This document shows positions 43,840-51,673 of a stretch of DNA of 64,000 nucleotides, in pieces. The position numbers and the translations under genes are program-made. Numbering within the stretch: position 1 is the stretch's first letter; the number at the start of each line of letters is the position of its first letter. Origin of the DNA: an uncultured Eubacteriales bacterium (lineage in GTDB: Bacteria; Bacillota; Clostridia; Oscillospirales; Butyricicoccaceae). The notes below the pieces were generated by a model. It saw only the letters and a program-made list of their open reading frames with translations. It was not told where the DNA came from and made no database searches. Location of the stretch: contig CAJTUM010000002.1 in the NCBI GenBank assembly GCA_910579575.1, forward strand, positions 1 through 64,000, in the 5' to 3' direction.

Positions 43840-44418
43840 ATGCAAATCCGCTTTTTGCGACAGTCTGGCCCGTCTTATGCCGCAAAACAGGGGCGGACGC
43901 CGGCCATTCAGCGGGACGCCGAGCAAAAGGCCCAAAGCGCTATGACCGACGGCTTTGTGAGCCAGCTACAGCAACAGGCCAAACGGGACGCGCAAAGAGG
44001 CGTTTATATGGACGGCGCCGCTATCCAGCTTCAGCGCGCCCAAATGCGCCAGTTCGTTTCCCCAGACCGGGCCGGCCCCATTGGCCAGACGACGGCGCTG
44101 CTGCAACAGGCGGCCCGGCAAAAGGACCCTATGCTGGAGCTGCTGGACAATTTGCTGAACCAATGCTCCGGCAAAATCCAAAGCAGCCCCCAAGGCCAGA
44201 CTGCCGAGCTTTACGCCCCCAACGGCGAAATCATCGCCAGCTACAACAGCCTGGGCAGCGGCTGGACTGAAATCCAAACCAAAGCGGAACAAAAATTTCT
44301 CAGCGCCGCCGCTATCGTTTACGCCCAAGCCTTTCGAGAGGCCCGAGCGGAACAGAAGGCCGCCCGCGTTCCTTCTCTTGCTTCCTCAGAGGATTCGTCG
44401 GCAGAGTTCCGCGCCTGA
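43840..44418 (+). CDS. Protein of unknown function, Gln/Ala-rich
   Basis: A 192-residue protein I do not recognise. It has no membrane helix or signal peptide. The first 120 residues are rich in Gln, Arg and Ala and predicted helical. A short central stretch AELYAPNGEIIASYNSLGSG reads as a beta hairpin with a YAPxGE-type turn, followed by a helical C-terminus. The ATG follows AAAGGAGCTGGATAGACC, 21 bases after the PPIase gene, so the two are probably co-transcribed. A strong terminator follows. Confidence 0.7.
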   Translation: MQIRFLRQSGPSYAAKQGRTPAIQRDAEQKAQSAMTDGFVSQLQQQAKRDAQRGVYMDGAAIQLQRAQMRQFVSPDRAGPIGQTTALLQQAARQKDPMLELLDNLLNQCSGKIQSSPQGQTAELYAPNGEIIASYNSLGSGWTEIQTKAEQKFLSAAAIVYAQAFREARAEQKAARVPSLASSEDSSAEFRA

Positions 44419-44433
44419 ACCATTCAAAAAGAC

Positions 44434-44468
44434 CGGCGCATGGTTTTTGTCCATGCGCCGATTTTTTT
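44434..44468 (+). terminator. Terminator after the 43840 gene
   Basis: A 10-bp stem (44434-44443 with 44451-44460) and a T7 tract at 44462-44468, overlapping the end of the convergent anti-sigma gene. Confidence 0.88.
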
Positions 44469-45846
44469 ATGGGATAACAATCCAGCAATCCCGATCTTTT
44501 TCTGAGTTGAGGCCCTCGTCCCAGGCGGCAAAGATTTCGATCCCCCACCAATTGTCCAGATACAAGGGAGATATCATCAGTTGGCCGCGGCGCAGTTCCG
44601 GCGCGCCTTCCAGCTTCTCCTTTTGGCCGTTGACCAGAGCGATATCGCTGCCCAAAGTGAAAATGATTTCCGTATCCCGGTAGCGACAGGTTGCGGTCTG
44701 ACTGTCCTGATCCCAGCGATATTCCGCCCCCAAGCCCTGGCAAACCTGGGCGATGGGCATGGCGTATCCATTGTTTTCGCCCAGGCGCTGTACCATGGTT
44801 TCGTCAAAGTCAATGCGGAAGGGCATGAGCTTTTGGTCAATCTGCGCGGGCTTCGCCTGGCCCCCGTCCAAGGGGTACTCCATGCCGAAGACCACAATCG
44901 CCTGAATCTGGCTCAAATCTTGGACGCTTTTGAACTGGTAATTGGAGATCCAGTTTTCACCGTACTCCCATTCTTCTTCCACGCCGCCGCTGGTAAATTC
45001 CATCATTTGGCTTTGTGTGCGCAGACTGCCGTCTTTCATGCGGAAGAAAAGCAGAGGGTCCGCGCTCTGTCGTTCTGCATCATAGGCGCTTTCTACCCGG
45101 CAAGTAAAGGGGCTCAGGCTGATCTTCTCAATCTGGATCTGGCCGCCCAAGCCATTCTCGAGGTTAGGAGCCCCCGGGCCTTCGGCCCCGATTGGCACGG
45201 CGACAGATTCCGCTGGGGTCAGCGGGGTTTCTACCGCCAGGTCCTTGGCCATATCATAGAGGCGCAGCCGCACTCCCTGGGCCCGGTCCACGTCCATATC
45301 CACATCCATGGACCACACCCGGCTGTTCTCCGTGTTCTGGCTTTTCTCTTCCTTCATACCCACGCCTCGAATATAAAGATCCTCTTCTGGGTTCTTCCAA
45401 ATGGGCCGAACGCTGAAGGTATCCATATGAATAAATTCGTCGCTAAACAGCCTCTCCTTGGCCTGGTCGGTGAGCGCTTCCACTTGAACCAACAGATAGG
45501 CGGTGCGCCCGTCGGAAACCGAGCTGGCCACTGTCAAGGTAAAATTGCCGTCGCTGACCTGACGGGGTTGGTTGTCCGCCATGGGCTGCGCAATGGTCGT
45601 ATCTCCTTCAAAGACGGCGTCCAGCACGTTGAACTGGTTTACAGCCCAAGCCGCCCCCGTGAGGGTTGTCGCCGCCAGCGCCAACGCCGCCGCTTTTTTT
45701 CTCATTTTCATCTGTTTTCTCCTTTCCTCAAGCCGAGAATTCTCCCCCAAAGCCTGGTCGATTCGCTTTTGTACCGCTGCTGCCGGAGGCATGGGAGAGG
45801 CTCCCCGCAGCCTCAGCGCTTTCCACAGTTTATCGGTTCGGTTCAT
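44467..45846 (-). CDS. Membrane anti-sigma factor-like protein with a copper-amine-oxidase-like stalk domain
   Basis: A 459-residue single-pass protein. Residues 1-48 are cytoplasmic and would hold the sigma factor. A membrane helix at about 50-68 (KKAAALALAATTLTGAAWAV) precedes a large external domain resembling the DUF4179 type. The last 90 residues (AMPIAQVCQGLGAEYRWDQD, then LGSDIALVNGQ and ISPLYLDNWWG) match the copper amine oxidase N-terminal-like repeat found in clostridial wall proteins. Its ATG overlaps the sigma stop codon as ATGA, which strongly implies a sigma/anti-sigma pair. Confidence 0.8.
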   Translation of the reverse strand: MNRTDKLWKALRLRGASPMPPAAAVQKRIDQALGENSRLEERRKQMKMRKKAAALALAATTLTGAAWAVNQFNVLDAVFEGDTTIAQPMADNQPRQVSDGNFTLTVASSVSDGRTAYLLVQVEALTDQAKERLFSDEFIHMDTFSVRPIWKNPEEDLYIRGVGMKEEKSQNTENSRVWSMDVDMDVDRAQGVRLRLYDMAKDLAVETPLTPAESVAVPIGAEGPGAPNLENGLGGQIQIEKISLSPFTCRVESAYDAERQSADPLLFFRMKDGSLRTQSQMMEFTSGGVEEEWEYGENWISNYQFKSVQDLSQIQAIVVFGMEYPLDGGQAKPAQIDQKLMPFRIDFDETMVQRLGENNGYAMPIAQVCQGLGAEYRWDQDSQTATCRYRDTEIIFTLGSDIALVNGQKEKLEGAPELRRGQLMISPLYLDNWWGIEIFAAWDEGLNSEKDRDCWIVIP

Positions 45847-46445
45847 TCCCAGTCCCCTCCTTGCGTCAAAATTTCTTTCAGCCTTTGCCGCCCTCGGCGC
45901 AGACGGCTTTTGGCAGTGGAAAGATTGAGCCCCAGCTCCGCCGCGACGTCTTTCAGCTTTTCCTGCTGGACATAGTACCGAACGATCAGGGAGGTATCCG
46001 GCTCCCCCAGACTTTCCACCGCCTTCCAAAGGCGGCGGGATTGCTCTCGTTGTTCCGCCTGGCTTTCCGGTCCTTGCGTCGAGTCGGCCTGTGCGGAAGC
46101 CTCCTCCAACGGCGCAGACGGCGGCGCTTTGGCCCGGCGCAGCCGGTCGATGGTCCTGTTGCGAGCCGACGCCGCCAACCAGGGCCGCAGCCCTTTCTCC
46201 GTCTTCAGCCTATCCCGGCTGTTCCACAGGGCTAGAAAGACGTCGGCGGCAATTTCCTCCATATCCTCCCGGCTGACCTGCCCCTGGGCCGTTCGCCAGG
46301 CTACGGAGGAAACATAGGGAGTATATGTCCGGACGATTTGCTCCAAGGCGTCCCGCCGCCCCTGGGCCAGCCGACGAGCCAGCTTTTGCTCCCGCGTTTC
46401 GCTCCAGCCCGGCGTCATTTGTTCCAGCGTCCTTCCATCAAGCAT
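45843..46445 (-). CDS. ECF-type RNA polymerase sigma factor
   Basis: A 200-residue sigma-70 family protein with only regions 2 and 4. Region 2 spans YTPYVSSVAWRTAQGQ to DVFLALWNSRDRLKTEKGLR and LAASARNRTIDRLRRAK; region 4 is VRYYVQQEKLKDVAAELGLN with LSTAKSRLRRGRQRLKE. The start is the ATG at 46445, with AAAGGGG 6 bases upstream; an upstream TTG is less likely. An ECF-like promoter precedes it, pointing to autoregulation. Confidence 0.92.
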   Translation of the reverse strand: MLDGRTLEQMTPGWSETREQKLARRLAQGRRDALEQIVRTYTPYVSSVAWRTAQGQVSREDMEEIAADVFLALWNSRDRLKTEKGLRPWLAASARNRTIDRLRRAKAPPSAPLEEASAQADSTQGPESQAEQREQSRRLWKAVESLGEPDTSLIVRYYVQQEKLKDVAAELGLNLSTAKSRLRRGRQRLKEILTQGGDWE

Positions 46446-46490
46446 ATGTCGCCCCTTTCTCTCCAAAGCCTTTGAAGTCTTTCACCCTTA

Positions 46491-46518
46491 TATACGGCGG
46501 TTTGACAAAAAAGGTTGC
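46491..46518 (-). promoter_or_regulatory. ECF-type promoter of the sigma/anti-sigma operon
   Basis: Minus-strand GCAACC (46518-46513), followed by T-rich spacer of 16 bases, then CGTATA (46496-46491). This is the AAC...CGT pattern of ECF promoters, not sigma-A. The predicted start near 46485 gives a 40-base leader. Confidence 0.7.
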
Positions 46519-46532
46519 GCTATGAGTAAAAA

Positions 46533-46558
46533 AACCGCCGCGATCCGCGGCGGTTTTT
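46533..46558. terminator. Terminator between ygiQ-like gene and the ECF promoter
   Basis: A 9-bp GC stem (46534-46542 with 46546-46554) with ATC loop. On the minus strand it is followed by seven T residues, on the plus strand by five. It insulates the ECF promoter from the YgiQ transcript, which ends 130 bases upstream. Confidence 0.88.
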
Positions 46559-46691
46559 CTATGCTTTTTCATTTTTTGACGTCTCAATCTTCTGCGCGTC
46601 CGTCTCTCCAATCCTCCCGTTCCCCTTTCCATGCTCTGTCATACCGCTCGCATCCAACCGCATCTCGCAATGCTCTTTGCAAGCCGTCGCG

Positions 46692-48629
46692 TTACCTTCC
46701 CCTTTTTGCTTTTTTTGGGGCGTTCTTTCGCGGCTCGGCGCTTTTTTGTCGCGGCGGCTGCCGGCGTTTGCCTTGGTCCTGCGCCTTTCTTCCGGCTGTC
46801 GGCGCATTCCGTCCGCGCTTGCCGGGGGCGTCGTCCCAAACCAAGCAATGCTTGCCGCGACCGATCAAATCTTCCCGACCCGCTTTGCGCAAAGCCTCCA
46901 GCACCAAGGGCCTGTTTTTGGGATTCTTCCATTGGAGCAGCGCCCGCTGCATGGCCTTTTCATGAGGGTCCTTGGCCACATAAACTGGCTCCATAGTCCG
47001 AGGGTCCAGGCCGGTGTAATACATAGCGGTGGAGAGCGCGCCTGGGGTGGGATAAAAATCCTGCACTTGCTCGGGCCGAAAACCGGAGGCGTTCAGGTAT
47101 TCCGCCAAATAAACGGCGTCTTCCAGCCGACTGCCCGGGTGAGAAGACATCAAATAGGGCACCAGGTATTGATCCAGACCGTATTTCTGGTTGAGCCGCT
47201 TGTATTTCTCGCAGAATTTTTCATAAATCTCCTTGGAGGGTTTGCCCATATAATAGAGCACATTGGGGCTGATATGCTCTGGCGCCACCTTCAACTGGCC
47301 GCTGATATGGTAGCGCACCAGGTCGGCGAAAAATTCGCCGGAAGGATCGCAAGCCATGTAATCATAGCGGATGCCCGAGCGGATGAACACCTTTTTCACT
47401 CCCGGCAGCGCCCGGAGCTTGCGCAGCAAGGCCAGATAATCGCTGTGGTCCCCTTTCAGCGCCGGGCAGGGCTGGGGAAACAGACACTGCCTGTCCGCGC
47501 AGGCGCCGACCTTGGCCTGCTTGGGGCAAGCCGGGCCCCGGAAATTGGCGGTGGGGCCGCCCACGTCATGAATATATCCCTTAAAGCGGGGGTTTTGGGT
47601 CATTTTTTCGGCCTCTTTCAACACAGACTCATGACTCCGGCTGGTGACAAACCGGCCCTGATGCATGGTTAAGGCGCAAAAATTACAGGAACCGAAGCAG
47701 CCTCGGTTGTGGATAATGGAAAACTCCACCTCCCGGATGGCCTCCACGCCGCCCAAAGCCTCATAACTGGGGTGATAGGTCCGGGTATAGGGCAGGTCCG
47801 CCGTCTGGTCCAGCTCCTTGGTATTCAGCGGCGCAGAAGGCGGATTCTGCACCAGATACCGCCCTTGGCAGGGCTGGAGAATGGCCCGGCCCCGGACAAA
47901 ATCCTGCTCGCCGCGCTCGATCATAGCCGCTTGGGCATAGGCTCGACGATCCTCCCGCACCTGCTCAAAGGACGGCTCCTCCACCGCTTCAAACAGGCAT
48001 TCCGCCGGGTCCTTGGCAAAATAGCAGGTTCCCCGCACGTCGCGAATCTGCCGGATTTTCTCCCCGGCCCGCAGCCGTTTGGCGATTTCCACAATCTGAT
48101 GTTCGCCCATACCATAGATCAGCAAATCGGCGGCGCTATCCGCCAAAATAGGGCGGCGGACGGCGTCGTCCCAATAATCATAATGAGCAAACCGGCGCAG
48201 AGAGGCCTCGATGCCGCCGATGACAATGGGAAGATCCGGCCAAACGCGCTTGACCAGGTTAGAATAGACGATCACCGCCCGGTCAGGCCGTTTGCCCGCC
48301 AGGCCGCCGGGGGTATAGGCGTCCTTTTCTCGCCGGCGCTTGGCCACGGTATAATGGGCTACCATGGAATCGATATTGCCCGCATTGACCAAAGCGGCAT
48401 AACGGGGCCGACCAAAGGACCGCAGGCTTTCCGGGTCATGGTAATCCGGCTGGGACGCAATGGCCACCCGAAACCCCTGGCTCTCCAGCACCCGAGAAAT
48501 CACTGCCGTTCCAAAAGAAGGGTGGTCCACATAGGCGTCGCCGGTAATCAGCAGGAAATCATAGTAATACCAGTCCCGGTCCAGCATATCCTCCCTGCTG
48601 ACGGGCAAAAATTCATACACTTCCGCCAT
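46692..48629 (-). CDS. YgiQ family radical SAM protein
   Basis: A 645-residue radical SAM enzyme of unknown reaction. The N-terminal domain is typical: DMLDRDWYYYDFLLITGDAY and IGGIEASLRRFAHYDYWDD. The iron-sulfur motif is CFGSCNFC (CxxxCxxC). GRFVTSRSHESVLKEAEKM and DVGGPTANFRGPACPKQ are also diagnostic. The C-terminal tail is Lys/Arg-rich. The start at 48629 follows AGAGGAG. The gap 48630-48857 carries two GC-rich inverted repeats but no clear promoter. Confidence 0.93.
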   Translation of the reverse strand: MAEVYEFLPVSREDMLDRDWYYYDFLLITGDAYVDHPSFGTAVISRVLESQGFRVAIASQPDYHDPESLRSFGRPRYAALVNAGNIDSMVAHYTVAKRRREKDAYTPGGLAGKRPDRAVIVYSNLVKRVWPDLPIVIGGIEASLRRFAHYDYWDDAVRRPILADSAADLLIYGMGEHQIVEIAKRLRAGEKIRQIRDVRGTCYFAKDPAECLFEAVEEPSFEQVREDRRAYAQAAMIERGEQDFVRGRAILQPCQGRYLVQNPPSAPLNTKELDQTADLPYTRTYHPSYEALGGVEAIREVEFSIIHNRGCFGSCNFCALTMHQGRFVTSRSHESVLKEAEKMTQNPRFKGYIHDVGGPTANFRGPACPKQAKVGACADRQCLFPQPCPALKGDHSDYLALLRKLRALPGVKKVFIRSGIRYDYMACDPSGEFFADLVRYHISGQLKVAPEHISPNVLYYMGKPSKEIYEKFCEKYKRLNQKYGLDQYLVPYLMSSHPGSRLEDAVYLAEYLNASGFRPEQVQDFYPTPGALSTAMYYTGLDPRTMEPVYVAKDPHEKAMQRALLQWKNPKNRPLVLEALRKAGREDLIGRGKHCLVWDDAPGKRGRNAPTAGRKAQDQGKRRQPPRQKSAEPRKNAPKKAKRGR

Positions 48630-48752
48630 GTTGCTTTGGCTCCTCTCTGCCGGCCAGCGCCGGCGGGCATACTCGTATTCGCATAGCGGCATAACCGCTT
48701 TTGTGCTCCCACTGCATGGGCCAAGGCTGCGAAAGGCGATTGGCTGGACGCC

Positions 48753-48781
48753 GGCCAAAAGCCTTCTGGCGGCTTTTGGCC
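48753..48781 (-). repeat. Inverted repeat upstream of the YgiQ gene
   Basis: An 11-bp perfect inverted repeat (48753-48763 with 48771-48781) with a 7-base loop. No U tract on either strand; role unclear. Confidence 0.45.
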
Positions 48782-48812
48782 GCCTCTCCCCCTTTATCAA
48801 GAGGGCGAGACA

Positions 48813-48844
48813 GGCCGCGGCTCCTCCCAGCAAACGCCGCGGCC
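48813..48844 (-). terminator. Hairpin after the flavoprotein gene
   Basis: A 9-bp GC-only stem (48813-48821 with 48836-48844), 14 bases after the stop at 48858. It lacks a U tract, so termination is uncertain. Confidence 0.4.
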
Positions 48845-48857
48845 TCGCAACCCGCAG

Positions 48858-49361
48858 CTATTCCTTTACATAGATCCCCATCACCTGGCCGGTATAAATC
48901 CGGTGATAATCGCCGTTGTGATAGAACTTTTCCTTCCATTCAGGCGGCACCTTCTCCGGGTTCAGGTCGTCCACATAAATTTTCTTGCAAACCAGCACGG
49001 TGTGGGCCTCTTCAAAGGCCGCCTGACCCTCTATCGCAACGGGGGTCAGGCCGCTGTTGTGGATTTTATCCATCTCCCGGCCGGATTTGACGCCCAGGGT
49101 AGCCAGAGCCTCCGGGCGAGGCGTGCCGAAAAAGCTGACGGTAAACAGGTCGTTTTTCTCCATAAACTCCATCGTGTAGCGACTGTGGCGCACATAAACC
49201 GTGCAGGCAGGCACATTCCAAAGGTCGCCCATCAGCCCCCAGCCGATGGTCATGGTGTTGAAATCCTCTTTCGTGCCGGCGGAAAGCAACGCCGCCTGAC
49301 GCTCGATCATCTCAAACGGATTGCCCGGCATTTCCCACGTCTCGATTTTTTTGAAGCCCAT
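48858..49361 (-). CDS. Flavin reductase-like FMN-binding protein
   Basis: A 167-residue protein of the flavin reductase/DIM6-NTAB split-barrel fold. Pattern segments are LLSAGTKEDFNTMTIGWGLM, VYVRHSRYTMEFMEKNDLFT, VSFFG and GREMDKIHNSGLTP. Relatives bind FMN and reduce flavin or chromate-type acceptors. The ATG at 49361 follows CACAGGAGGGATTTTTT. The transcript seems to start near 49695, so the leader of about 335 bases includes both copies of a 138-bp repeat. Confidence 0.9.
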   Translation of the reverse strand: MGFKKIETWEMPGNPFEMIERQAALLSAGTKEDFNTMTIGWGLMGDLWNVPACTVYVRHSRYTMEFMEKNDLFTVSFFGTPRPEALATLGVKSGREMDKIHNSGLTPVAIEGQAAFEEAHTVLVCKKIYVDDLNPEKVPPEWKEKFYHNGDYHRIYTGQVMGIYVKE

Positions 49362-49417
49362 AAAAAATCCCTCCTGTGTTTTTAGCTGTTTCAAGATATG
49401 CGCAGTCGTTGGCTTTA

Positions 49418-49555
49418 GTATACTTCCCCACAAAACCAGACGGTTTTGCGGGGACCCCTTTTCATTGGTTGGATTTCCGGGAAATGAATTCCCGCAAATC
49501 CCTTCGCCGGATTCCCGGCGTCCCATCTTCGATGGGGCCCTGGTATACTATCCTG
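49418..49555. repeat. Tandem 138-bp repeat, copy 1
   Basis: This unit recurs at 49562-49699 with 3 mismatches in 138 bases. It is edged by an 8-bp inverted repeat (TAGTATAC at 49416-49423, GTATACTA at 49543-49550). Inside are three stems: CCCC-CAAAACC/GGTTTTG-GGGG around AGAC, CGGGAA/TTCCCG, and CGCCGG/CCGGCG. The first stem pairs perfectly (with one G-U) only as minus-strand RNA. Confidence 0.9.
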
Positions 49556-49561
49556 CGGATC

Positions 49562-49699
49562 GTATACTTTCCCACAAAACCAGACGGTTTTGCGGGGACC
49601 CCTTTTCATTGGTTGGATTTCCGGGAAATGAATTCCCGCAAATCCCTTCGCCGGATTCCCGGCGTCCCATCTTCGACGGGGCCCTGGCATACTATCCTG
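49562..49699. repeat. Tandem 138-bp repeat, copy 2
   Basis: Offset 144 bases from copy 1 with a 6-base CGGATC linker. The near identity implies recent duplication or conversion. Minus-strand translation gives a 48-residue repeat in frame, but no ribosome site or plausible protein, so I treat it as non-coding. Confidence 0.9.
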
Positions 49700-49700
49700 A

Positions 49701-49729
49701 ATTATATCATATGGAGGGCCATAGGGCAA
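49701..49729 (-). promoter_or_regulatory. Promoter of the flavoprotein gene
   Basis: Minus-strand TTGCCC (49729-49724), 17-base spacer, TATAAT (49706-49701), directly abutting repeat copy 2. Confidence 0.78.
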
Positions 49730-49754
49730 CTTAGACGAGGGATGGGAAGCGAGA

Positions 49755-49783
49755 TTGCAAGTTTCGACAGAGCATGATAAAAT
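49755..49783 (+). promoter_or_regulatory. Promoter of the Mrr-like nuclease gene
   Basis: TTGCAA (49755-49760), 17-base spacer, TAAAAT (49778-49783). Back-to-back with the flavoprotein promoter. Confidence 0.75.
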
Positions 49784-49832
49784 ATAATCCAAATTTAACT
49801 TTCTCAATCAACCCGAAGGTTTGGTGTTAAGA

Positions 49833-50816
49833 ATGAAGCGTCTTTTCGGAAAATGGGGCGTTTTCCCCAAAATCAAACGGTCTCAATTTCAATCCGATTT
49901 CCACAAAAAAGAACAAAGGCTTGCCAACCTACAAACGGAATCGAGCTATTCTGCGCTAAAAGAAGCCCTTCAAGCTAAGGAGAAAGAGATTTCTACTTTG
50001 CAACTGAAACGCTCCGAATTGGAGCAATCTCTTGCAAGGGCAAAAAGAGAACTCGCCAACCTGCAAGATCAATCAAAAACAAACTCCTCTCAGTTAAAAG
50101 AAGCCCTTCAAGCGAAAGAACAAGCGCTTATTGGCTTACAACATGAGTTTGCATCCCAACGCTTTGAATTAGAAGCCGCTTTTCAAGAAAAAGAGCTATT
50201 AAATCGCATTGGCCTTGCTCCTTATTTGGACTTCTCCTCTTTTGATTTCGTGACGGTTTTGCAAGCGATTATTCAGAATTTAGAGACCTATTATCAAATT
50301 TTTATGGATGCGCGAATTGTTTCCTTAAGCAGCGAATGGTTTCGGTTTTTTGAGTTCAACTGTCTTTCTTCCTATTTTTCTTTTCCGATCGAAAATATAA
50401 ACTCCTATCTGAACGAATACAAACTAAAATTTACTGCACAAAAAGACTTATCGGCAATCGACGTCATGGAAGGCCATGCTTTTGAACATTGGTGCGCGAA
50501 TTTGCTCCATAAAATTGGTTTCAAAATAATTGAAGTAACCAAGGGCAGCGGCGACCAAGGCGGCGACATTATTGCAGAAAAGGGCGGCGTTCGCTATGCG
50601 ATTCAATGCAAACGTTATGCTCCCAAAGACAAAGTGAGCAACAAAGCCGTCCAGGAAGTTCATGCAGGCAAGGACGTATACAAATGCCATGTCAGCGCCG
50701 TGATGACCAATACTTATTTCACCGTCAGCGCGAAAGAACTGGCCGATTCCACCAAAACCCTTTTGTGGGACAGAGACGAAATCAAGCGTATGCTGGAACG
50801 CGTCAGTATCGCTTAA
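49833..50816 (+). CDS. Mrr-type restriction endonuclease-like protein with coiled-coil N-terminus
   Basis: A 327-residue protein. Residues 20-130 are a coiled coil with two related EALQAKE-type repeats. A helical middle section follows, then an Mrr_cat nuclease domain of the PD-(D/E)xK class near 215-310. The domain includes GHAFEHWCANLLHKIGF, GDQGGDIIAEKGGVRYAIQCK with catalytic Asp and QxK, and VQEVHAGKDVYKCHVSAVMT. Mrr proteins cut modified DNA. No methylase or partner is adjacent. It appears more AT-rich than its neighbours, suggesting acquisition. The start (ATG 49833, or GTG 49824 after GAAGG) is uncertain. Confidence 0.85.
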   Translation: MKRLFGKWGVFPKIKRSQFQSDFHKKEQRLANLQTESSYSALKEALQAKEKEISTLQLKRSELEQSLARAKRELANLQDQSKTNSSQLKEALQAKEQALIGLQHEFASQRFELEAAFQEKELLNRIGLAPYLDFSSFDFVTVLQAIIQNLETYYQIFMDARIVSLSSEWFRFFEFNCLSSYFSFPIENINSYLNEYKLKFTAQKDLSAIDVMEGHAFEHWCANLLHKIGFKIIEVTKGSGDQGGDIIAEKGGVRYAIQCKRYAPKDKVSNKAVQEVHAGKDVYKCHVSAVMTNTYFTVSAKELADSTKTLLWDRDEIKRMLERVSIA

Positions 50817-50835
50817 CCGTTCTCCGCGCAACGCA

Positions 50836-50866
50836 AAAGCGGCATGGGATGATTCCATGCCGCTTT
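50836..50866. terminator. Bidirectional terminator
   Basis: A 12-bp stem (50836-50847 with 50855-50866) with 7-base loop and a T-rich plus-strand tail, between convergent genes. Confidence 0.88.
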
Positions 50867-50874
50867 CTTTTTTC

Positions 50875-51102
50875 TTATTCCTGGGCTTGTTCTTGCGCTT
50901 CGGCTTCTGGTTCCGCTGGCTGAGCGGGGACGGGAGGCTCAAAGATGATGGGCTCCAGCCGGGCTTTTTTCCGGCGGCGGGCAATGCGGCCGCCAATGGC
51001 GGCGCCAACGGCCAGCAGCGCCGCGGCGGCGCAGATCCCGGCCACCAGCAGCCCCTTCAGGTTGTTCAGCGGACAGTTTTTCTTGTTTTTTCTACATTTC
51101 AT
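50875..51102 (-). CDS. Small single-pass membrane protein of unknown function
   Basis: A 75-residue protein with a basic N-terminus (KCRKNKKNCPLNN), one membrane helix near residues 17-40 (GLLVAGICAAAALLAVGAAI), a positively charged stop (RRRKKAR) and a Pro/Glu/Ala-rich tail. It starts after ACAAGGAGGAACCCTT, 34 bases after the HdeD-like gene, so it is probably the last gene of that operon. No function can be assigned. Confidence 0.7.
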   Translation of the reverse strand: MKCRKNKKNCPLNNLKGLLVAGICAAAALLAVGAAIGGRIARRRKKARLEPIIFEPPVPAQPAEPEAEAQEQAQE

Positions 51103-51136
51103 AAGGGTTCCTCCTTGTGGGATGTACGGGTTTTAT

Positions 51137-51673
51137 TTACAAATAAAACGAATCCAAAAACAGGGCGCTGAGCAGGGCGTCCGCGCCCCGCAAAGCCAAC
51201 TGGAGGCCGGCCAACAAACCCACGACCCGCACCGCCGCCATAGGCTGAAACAGAGCCGCCAGGCCCGCGGCCACCTGAATCAGGCCTAAAGCCAGAAAGA
51301 TCGGCCAGCGCCGGGCCTGAAAATGGCGCAGATCCAGAGCTCGGACAACGGTCCCTGCGCCGGTCAGCAAAATCCAGGCGCTGAACAGCACCGGCGCCGC
51401 CGCCACAGTGATCCACCGATTGAACAGCACCAGCAGGCCCAACAAAAGAGTGATGGCCCCGTTGATCGTCGCGCCCCCTATGCCGCATATCCGACCCCGA
51501 AAAAGCAGGTAGGGCAGCATTTCAAACAATCCGGCGGCCAGCAGCGCCAAGCCCAGCAGCACAGACACCGCCCGCAGCGCCGCGTCGGGATAGAGGGCGA
51601 CAGCCGCCCCCGCCCCCAACATCAGCAAGCCTTCTACCAGCCAAAACAGACGAATTTTCTTATCATTTCTCAG
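51137..51673 (-). CDS. HdeD/DUF308-like membrane protein, probable CTG start
   Basis: A 178-residue protein with about six helices in three similar pairs, as in HdeD/DUF308 proteins (LVEGLLMLGAGAAVALYPDA, LLGLALLAAGLFEMLPYLL, FQARRWPIFLALGLIQVAAG). HdeD is linked to acid stress in E. coli, but the role here is unknown. The frame overlaps the upstream stop as CTGA, and GGAGG lies 9 bases upstream of that CTG. No in-frame ATG, GTG or TTG is nearby, so a CTG start with coupled translation is the best reading. Confidence 0.72.
   Translation of the reverse strand: MRNDKKIRLFWLVEGLLMLGAGAAVALYPDAALRAVSVLLGLALLAAGLFEMLPYLLFRGRICGIGGATINGAITLLLGLLVLFNRWITVAAAPVLFSAWILLTGAGTVVRALDLRHFQARRWPIFLALGLIQVAAGLAALFQPMAAVRVVGLLAGLQLALRGADALLSALFLDSFYL

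Noticed and set aside
49418..49699. CRISPR array
   Set aside because: Only two units of 138 bases with a 6-base linker, no short spacers and no cas genes.
49415..49807. Minus-strand 130-codon frame through the 138-bp repeats as a repeat protein
   Set aside because: No ribosome site, composition is dictated by the hairpins, and most of it lies downstream of a promoter that drives another gene. Better read as non-coding repeats.
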